A stretch of DNA of 9,519 nucleotides from CAINVV01 sp964506325 (GTDB taxonomy: Bacteria; Bacteroidota; Bacteroidia; Bacteroidales; Prolixibacteraceae), in the NCBI GenBank assembly GCA_964506325.1, contig CAZDLO010000129.1, positions 1 to 9,519 of the forward strand, written 5' to 3'. Below, in pieces: positions 6,805-9,519 of the stretch. The notes beneath the pieces were generated by a model, which was given only the letters and a program-made list of their open reading frames with translations, searched no databases and was not told the origin of the DNA. The translations under genes were made by a program, and so were the position numbers. The first letter of the stretch is position 1; the number at the start of each line of letters is the position of its first letter.

Positions 6805-8229
6805 ATGAAAACTATAAAATTATATTCGCTGATATTGCTTTTATTCGCTTTATTCTCCTGTTCTGAGGATCTTTTGGATCAGATCAATGAAAATCCGAAT
6901 AACCCTACCGATATGGCATCCCGGTTAATTGTCACTGACGTAATGACCTCCACTGCCTTCAATGTTACCGGCTCTGATTACGCTTTTTATACTTCCGTGT
7001 ACATGGAATTGAATACCGGGATTTGGGGGCAGATGTACAATGCCGAAATAAGACTGGCTGAGCCGACCAATTCTTCAACGTACAATAATCCCTGGCGGAG
7101 CCAGTACTACAATCTTTATCATTTGAAGATTATCATCAATAAATGCTCAACAGGAGGAAGTGAGGCCGGAAATTTTCAAACCCTGGGCATTGCTGAAATC
7201 CTGAATGCATACAACCTGGCAATGCTGACTGATTTGATGGGAGATGTTCCTTACACCGAAGCATTGCAGCCGGGTATCATATATCAGCCCAAGCTGGATA
7301 AGCAGCAGGAAATATATAATGAAATATTCAGGTTGCTTGATGATGCCATCCTCAATTTGGGAAAAACCAGTACCTATGCATCTGTCGGAACCCAGGATCT
7401 GATTTATGGTGGTAATTCAGCAAGGTGGATTAAGGCTGCGCAGGGTTTAAAGGCCAGATATACAATGAGATTGTCATTAAAATCGCCTCAGTATGCCAAA
7501 GTGATCGAGTATGCAAATGTCTCCTTTGCCTCTGCTGCCGATGAGTTCAAATTTGTGTACAACGGAACATCAGCAATCAGTCCTTTTGCACGTTTCCTGC
7601 AGGATCGCAACTATTTTGGCGTCAGTGCCAGTTTATACAACAAGCTTGTGGCCAGGAATGACCCCCGTGTGGCAAGTTTATTCAGGCCATATCCCGGTTT
7701 AACTGTCCTGAATATTGCTCCCAATGGGAATCCGCAACAGGTGCAGCAGTATTATGGCATATCCGCTATCAGTACAAATATTTCCCCCACGTATTTAATG
7801 AGTTTCCACGAACTTAATTTTTTGAAAGCTGAAGCGTATGCGCGTATGAATCAGAAGGATAACGCAGAATCTGCCCTTAAAACGGGCATTGAGGCAGCTT
7901 TTTTGAAAGTAGGCCTGACGGTTGCTTCAGCAAGTACATATTATAACACGAGTGTGAAGCCATTATTTGATGCGGATCCCCTGAAAGAAATAATGAATCA
8001 AAAATACTTTGCTTCATACGAACAGGAAGCCGTTGAAACATATAACGATTACAGGCGGCTGGCATCCATGGGAAACAATTTTATATTGCTTGCCAACACT
8101 CGACAGTTCCCTTTGCGCCTGACTTATGGAGACAGTGATGTTAATACGAATGAAAACATCGGCAATGCCTATGGAGACGGGAATTACGTGTATACCGAGA
8201 AAGTCTGGTGGGCTGGCGGAACCAGGTAA
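6805..8229 (+). CDS. SusD/RagB-family surface lipoprotein (SusD-like_2 type)
   Basis: Substrate-binding lid of the SusCD transporter, 474 residues. It is a lipoprotein: a hydrophobic signal ends in LFSC with the lipid-bearing cysteine at C19. The acidic SED that follows resembles the Bacteroidota lipoprotein surface-export signal, so it should sit on the outer face. Hallmarks of the SusD-like_2 group (PF12771) are INENPNNPTD (27-36), GDVPYTEAL (146-154), ARWIKAAQGLKARYTMRL (206-223), SFHELNFLKAEAYAR (333-347), and the C-terminal QKYFASY...EAVETYNDYRR (399-418) with FPLRLTYG. The start follows the susC stop by 20 bases, so the two are co-transcribed. A strong terminator lies 57 bases after the stop. 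The ligand cannot be told from sequence. Confidence 0.95.
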   Translation: MKTIKLYSLILLLFALFSCSEDLLDQINENPNNPTDMASRLIVTDVMTSTAFNVTGSDYAFYTSVYMELNTGIWGQMYNAEIRLAEPTNSSTYNNPWRSQYYNLYHLKIIINKCSTGGSEAGNFQTLGIAEILNAYNLAMLTDLMGDVPYTEALQPGIIYQPKLDKQQEIYNEIFRLLDDAILNLGKTSTYASVGTQDLIYGGNSARWIKAAQGLKARYTMRLSLKSPQYAKVIEYANVSFASAADEFKFVYNGTSAISPFARFLQDRNYFGVSASLYNKLVARNDPRVASLFRPYPGLTVLNIAPNGNPQQVQQYYGISAISTNISPTYLMSFHELNFLKAEAYARMNQKDNAESALKTGIEAAFLKVGLTVASASTYYNTSVKPLFDADPLKEIMNQKYFASYEQEAVETYNDYRRLASMGNNFILLANTRQFPLRLTYGDSDVNTNENIGNAYGDGNYVYTEKVWWAGGTR

Positions 8230-8245
8230 ATGCCCGGGTAAGATG

Positions 8246-8269
8246 AATTTATAAGTTAAATTATAAATT
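8246..8269. repeat. A/T-only inverted repeat after susD
   Basis: AATTTATAA (8246-8254) and TTATAAATT (8261-8269) form a perfect 9 bp dyad around GTTAAA. It lies between the susD stop and the terminator hairpin. As RNA it would be a weak stem that could protect the 3' end; as DNA it could be a protein-binding dyad. Confidence 0.5.
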
Positions 8270-8285
8270 AAACAGTTAGTTAGCA

Positions 8286-8322
8286 AAAGTGGTGGTCTGC
8301 AGAGATCACCACTTTATTTTTT
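8286..8322 (+). terminator. Rho-independent terminator of susC-susD
   Basis: AAAGTGGTGGTC (8286-8297) pairs with GATCACCACTTT (8304-8315), a 12 bp stem with one G-T pair and a TGCAGA loop. It is followed by A and six T (8317-8322). This is the strongest hairpin in the window. On the minus strand it ends in TTTT, so it may also stop transcripts of the converging LytTR gene, though less efficiently. Confidence 0.85.
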
Positions 8323-8369
8323 CTGTACCGGTTTTCCTGGTCAGCCGGATTTTGGAGGAGAGATCATGT

Positions 8370-9104
8370 TTACACCCCGGCCACCGGTCCGTTGAAATTC
8401 AATGAATTGAGAACAGCATTTTTAAAATTCCTGCCGATAGGAAGCTCTTTCCCGTTGATCTCTACAGTATTGGCGGTAAATGCTTCAATCTTGTTTACAG
8501 GAACAATGTAGGATTTATGAATTCTGAGGAAATTTTCCGCGGGTAATTTTTCCTCCATCAAAGCCATGCTGGTTTTGGTAATGATCTTTCTCTTGTCTGT
8601 GTAAATCTGTACATATTCGCTCAACCCTTCAATGTACCTTATTTCTGCAAGATATACCTTGATGACTTTCTTGTTCTCTTTCACATAAATAAAACTCTCA
8701 TCCTGTGCCTTGTCTGATGAAGTGCCCGGTACTACCTGTACCTGGTCCTGGTACATCTGGTAAAATTTGTTGATAGATTTCAGGAAACGTTCGAAAGTAA
8801 TTGGTTTAACCAGGTAATCAACAACATCCAGTTCAAATCCTTCCAGCGCATATTCCCGGTAGGCGGTTGTGATGATGACCCTGGGCGGGTGTTTTATGGT
8901 TTTCAGAAATTCAAGGCCTGTGATCTGTGGCATCTGAATATCCATGAATATGAGATCAACATGTTTCTCGCGCAATACGCTCAGGGCTTTCATTGCATTG
9001 TCACATTCGGCGACAATTTCAAAATTTTCAAGTTTTTCAATATGACCCCTAATCAGGTCCCGGGCAAGGGGCTCATCGTCCACTATCATGCATTTTGTTT
9101 TCAT
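8370..9104 (-). CDS. LytTR-family response regulator (AlgR/AgrA type)
   Basis: Cytoplasmic DNA-binding response regulator, 244 residues from the chosen start at 9102-9104. The same frame offers an ATG four codons earlier at 9114-9116 (248 residues). MKTKCMIVDDEP is the usual N-terminus, so the shorter form is preferred. In 248-residue numbering, the receiver domain (about 6-120) has the acidic pair D13-D14, phospho-acceptor D59 in FMDIQMP, T84, and K104 in LVKP, all intact. The LytTR DNA-binding domain (about 142-240) shows IRYIEGLSEYVQIY, then FLRIHKSYIVPVNKI and LPIGRNFK, typical of the family. In Bacteroidota the partner is usually a LytS-like histidine kinase gene next door. None is present in the 400 bases upstream, and downstream is susD in the opposite direction, so this is an orphan here. 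Targets are unknown. Confidence 0.93.
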   Translation of the reverse strand: MKTKCMIVDDEPLARDLIRGHIEKLENFEIVAECDNAMKALSVLREKHVDLIFMDIQMPQITGLEFLKTIKHPPRVIITTAYREYALEGFELDVVDYLVKPITFERFLKSINKFYQMYQDQVQVVPGTSSDKAQDESFIYVKENKKVIKVYLAEIRYIEGLSEYVQIYTDKRKIITKTSMALMEEKLPAENFLRIHKSYIVPVNKIEAFTANTVEINGKELPIGRNFKNAVLNSLNFNGPVAGV

Positions 9105-9250
9105 AATCAAGCTCATTTATTCTATTAGTATCAAGTGAATAACACTAATTACAGGTGTTTATCAGAATGTTGTGCCGTTATATTCAGTCAGACATTTCCC
9201 TAACTCTTTTCGCCGCAGGTAAATACAGAGTAAGAGTTTGGTCTTTCAGA

Positions 9251-9310
9251 TTCATTCGTATTTATCAGAATTAATATATTGAATATCAGAACATAAATTG
9301 GGTACCCTCA
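9251..9310. repeat. 60-base imperfect direct repeat, copy 1
   Basis: Aligned by eye without gaps to 9460-9519, 46 of 60 bases are identical. The core TTGAATATCAGAAC (9279-9292) is exact, and the copies also share TTCAT-CGTA at the left and GG-ACCC-CA at the right. Copies start 209 bases apart. Copy 1 contains the palindrome GGGTACCC. The function is unknown. Confidence 0.7.
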
Positions 9311-9459
9311 ATGATTGCAATTCCATTTTGAGAATGATTGTTCGAGCAGGTTTCATTTGTTGATATTTTGTTTTTTAACGGCCAAATGGAAACGAAGTTC
9401 AGCGTAGCTAATAGCCGCAAAATCATTTTCGGTTGATATGAACATATTCTCATGGCTAT

Positions 9460-9519
9460 TTCATACGTAAATAATAGTATTAATATTTTGAATATCAGAA
9501 CGTACGTATGGAACCCCCA
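9460..9519. repeat. 60-base imperfect direct repeat, copy 2 (reaches the window edge)
   Basis: Second copy of the repeat at 9251-9310. It ends at the last base of the window, so the similarity may extend further and more copies may follow. Inside it CATACGTA (9462-9469) is the exact reverse complement of TACGTATG (9503-9510), a dyad not preserved in copy 1. Confidence 0.7.

Larger units (their letters stand above)
9117..9519. other. Gene-free region upstream of the LytTR regulator, with repeats
   Basis: No gene is seen on either strand. It holds two copies of a 60-base direct repeat (9251-9310 and 9460-9519) and four copies of the word TATCAGAA (9160-9167, 9263-9270, 9284-9291, 9493-9500). 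I found no TAnnTTTG promoter facing the LytTR gene. The region continues beyond the window. Confidence 0.6.

Noticed and set aside
9251..9519. CRISPR array at the right end
   Set aside because: The two repeats are only about 77 percent identical, 60 bases long and 149 bases apart, unlike CRISPR repeats and spacers.

Overview
This window reads as ordinary-to-accessory chromosome from a member of the Bacteroidota. The evidence is the rpmB-rpmG pair with Bacteroidota-type protein sequences, a SusC/SusD outer-membrane pair, a LytTR response regulator, promoter-like elements of the TTTG / TAnnTTTG type, and A/T-rich start regions with no Shine-Dalgarno sequence. No tRNA, rRNA, CRISPR array, insertion sequence or phage gene was seen. 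The order or genus cannot be set from this alone.

Layout, left to right. (1) 1-412, minus: ribosomal proteins L28 (rpmB) and L33 (rpmG, cut by the window edge), with a well-spaced promoter at 459-490. (2) 665-1480, plus: a CPBP-family membrane protease with all three active-site motifs intact. (3) 1555-1613: two back-to-back terminators, one for each of the genes converging on this gap. (4) 1632-2102 and 2393-2839, both minus: two small exported proteins of unknown function. They look like diverged paralogs, because they share LDKYL and a C-terminal YP at exactly the same distance. (5) 2840-3538: a 0.7 kb gene-free stretch upstream of susC, with homopolymer tracts, dyads and a candidate promoter. 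(6) 3539-8229, plus: susC-susD, 20 bases apart, closed by a strong terminator at 8286-8322. (7) 8370-9104 (or 9116), minus: an orphan LytTR response regulator converging on susD. (8) 9117-9519: gene-free DNA holding two copies of a 60-base imperfect direct repeat that runs to the window edge, plus a recurring TATCAGAA word.

How the genes relate. SusC and SusD form a TonB-dependent outer-membrane transporter with a surface lipoprotein lid. No glycoside hydrolase, peptidase, sigma/anti-sigma pair or hybrid two-component sensor lies beside them, so the substrate cannot be assigned. The LytTR regulator has no adjacent sensor kinase, and nothing in the sequence ties it to susCD. The most novel items are the two small exported proteins and the repeats at the right end. 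I saw no clear new multi-gene system.
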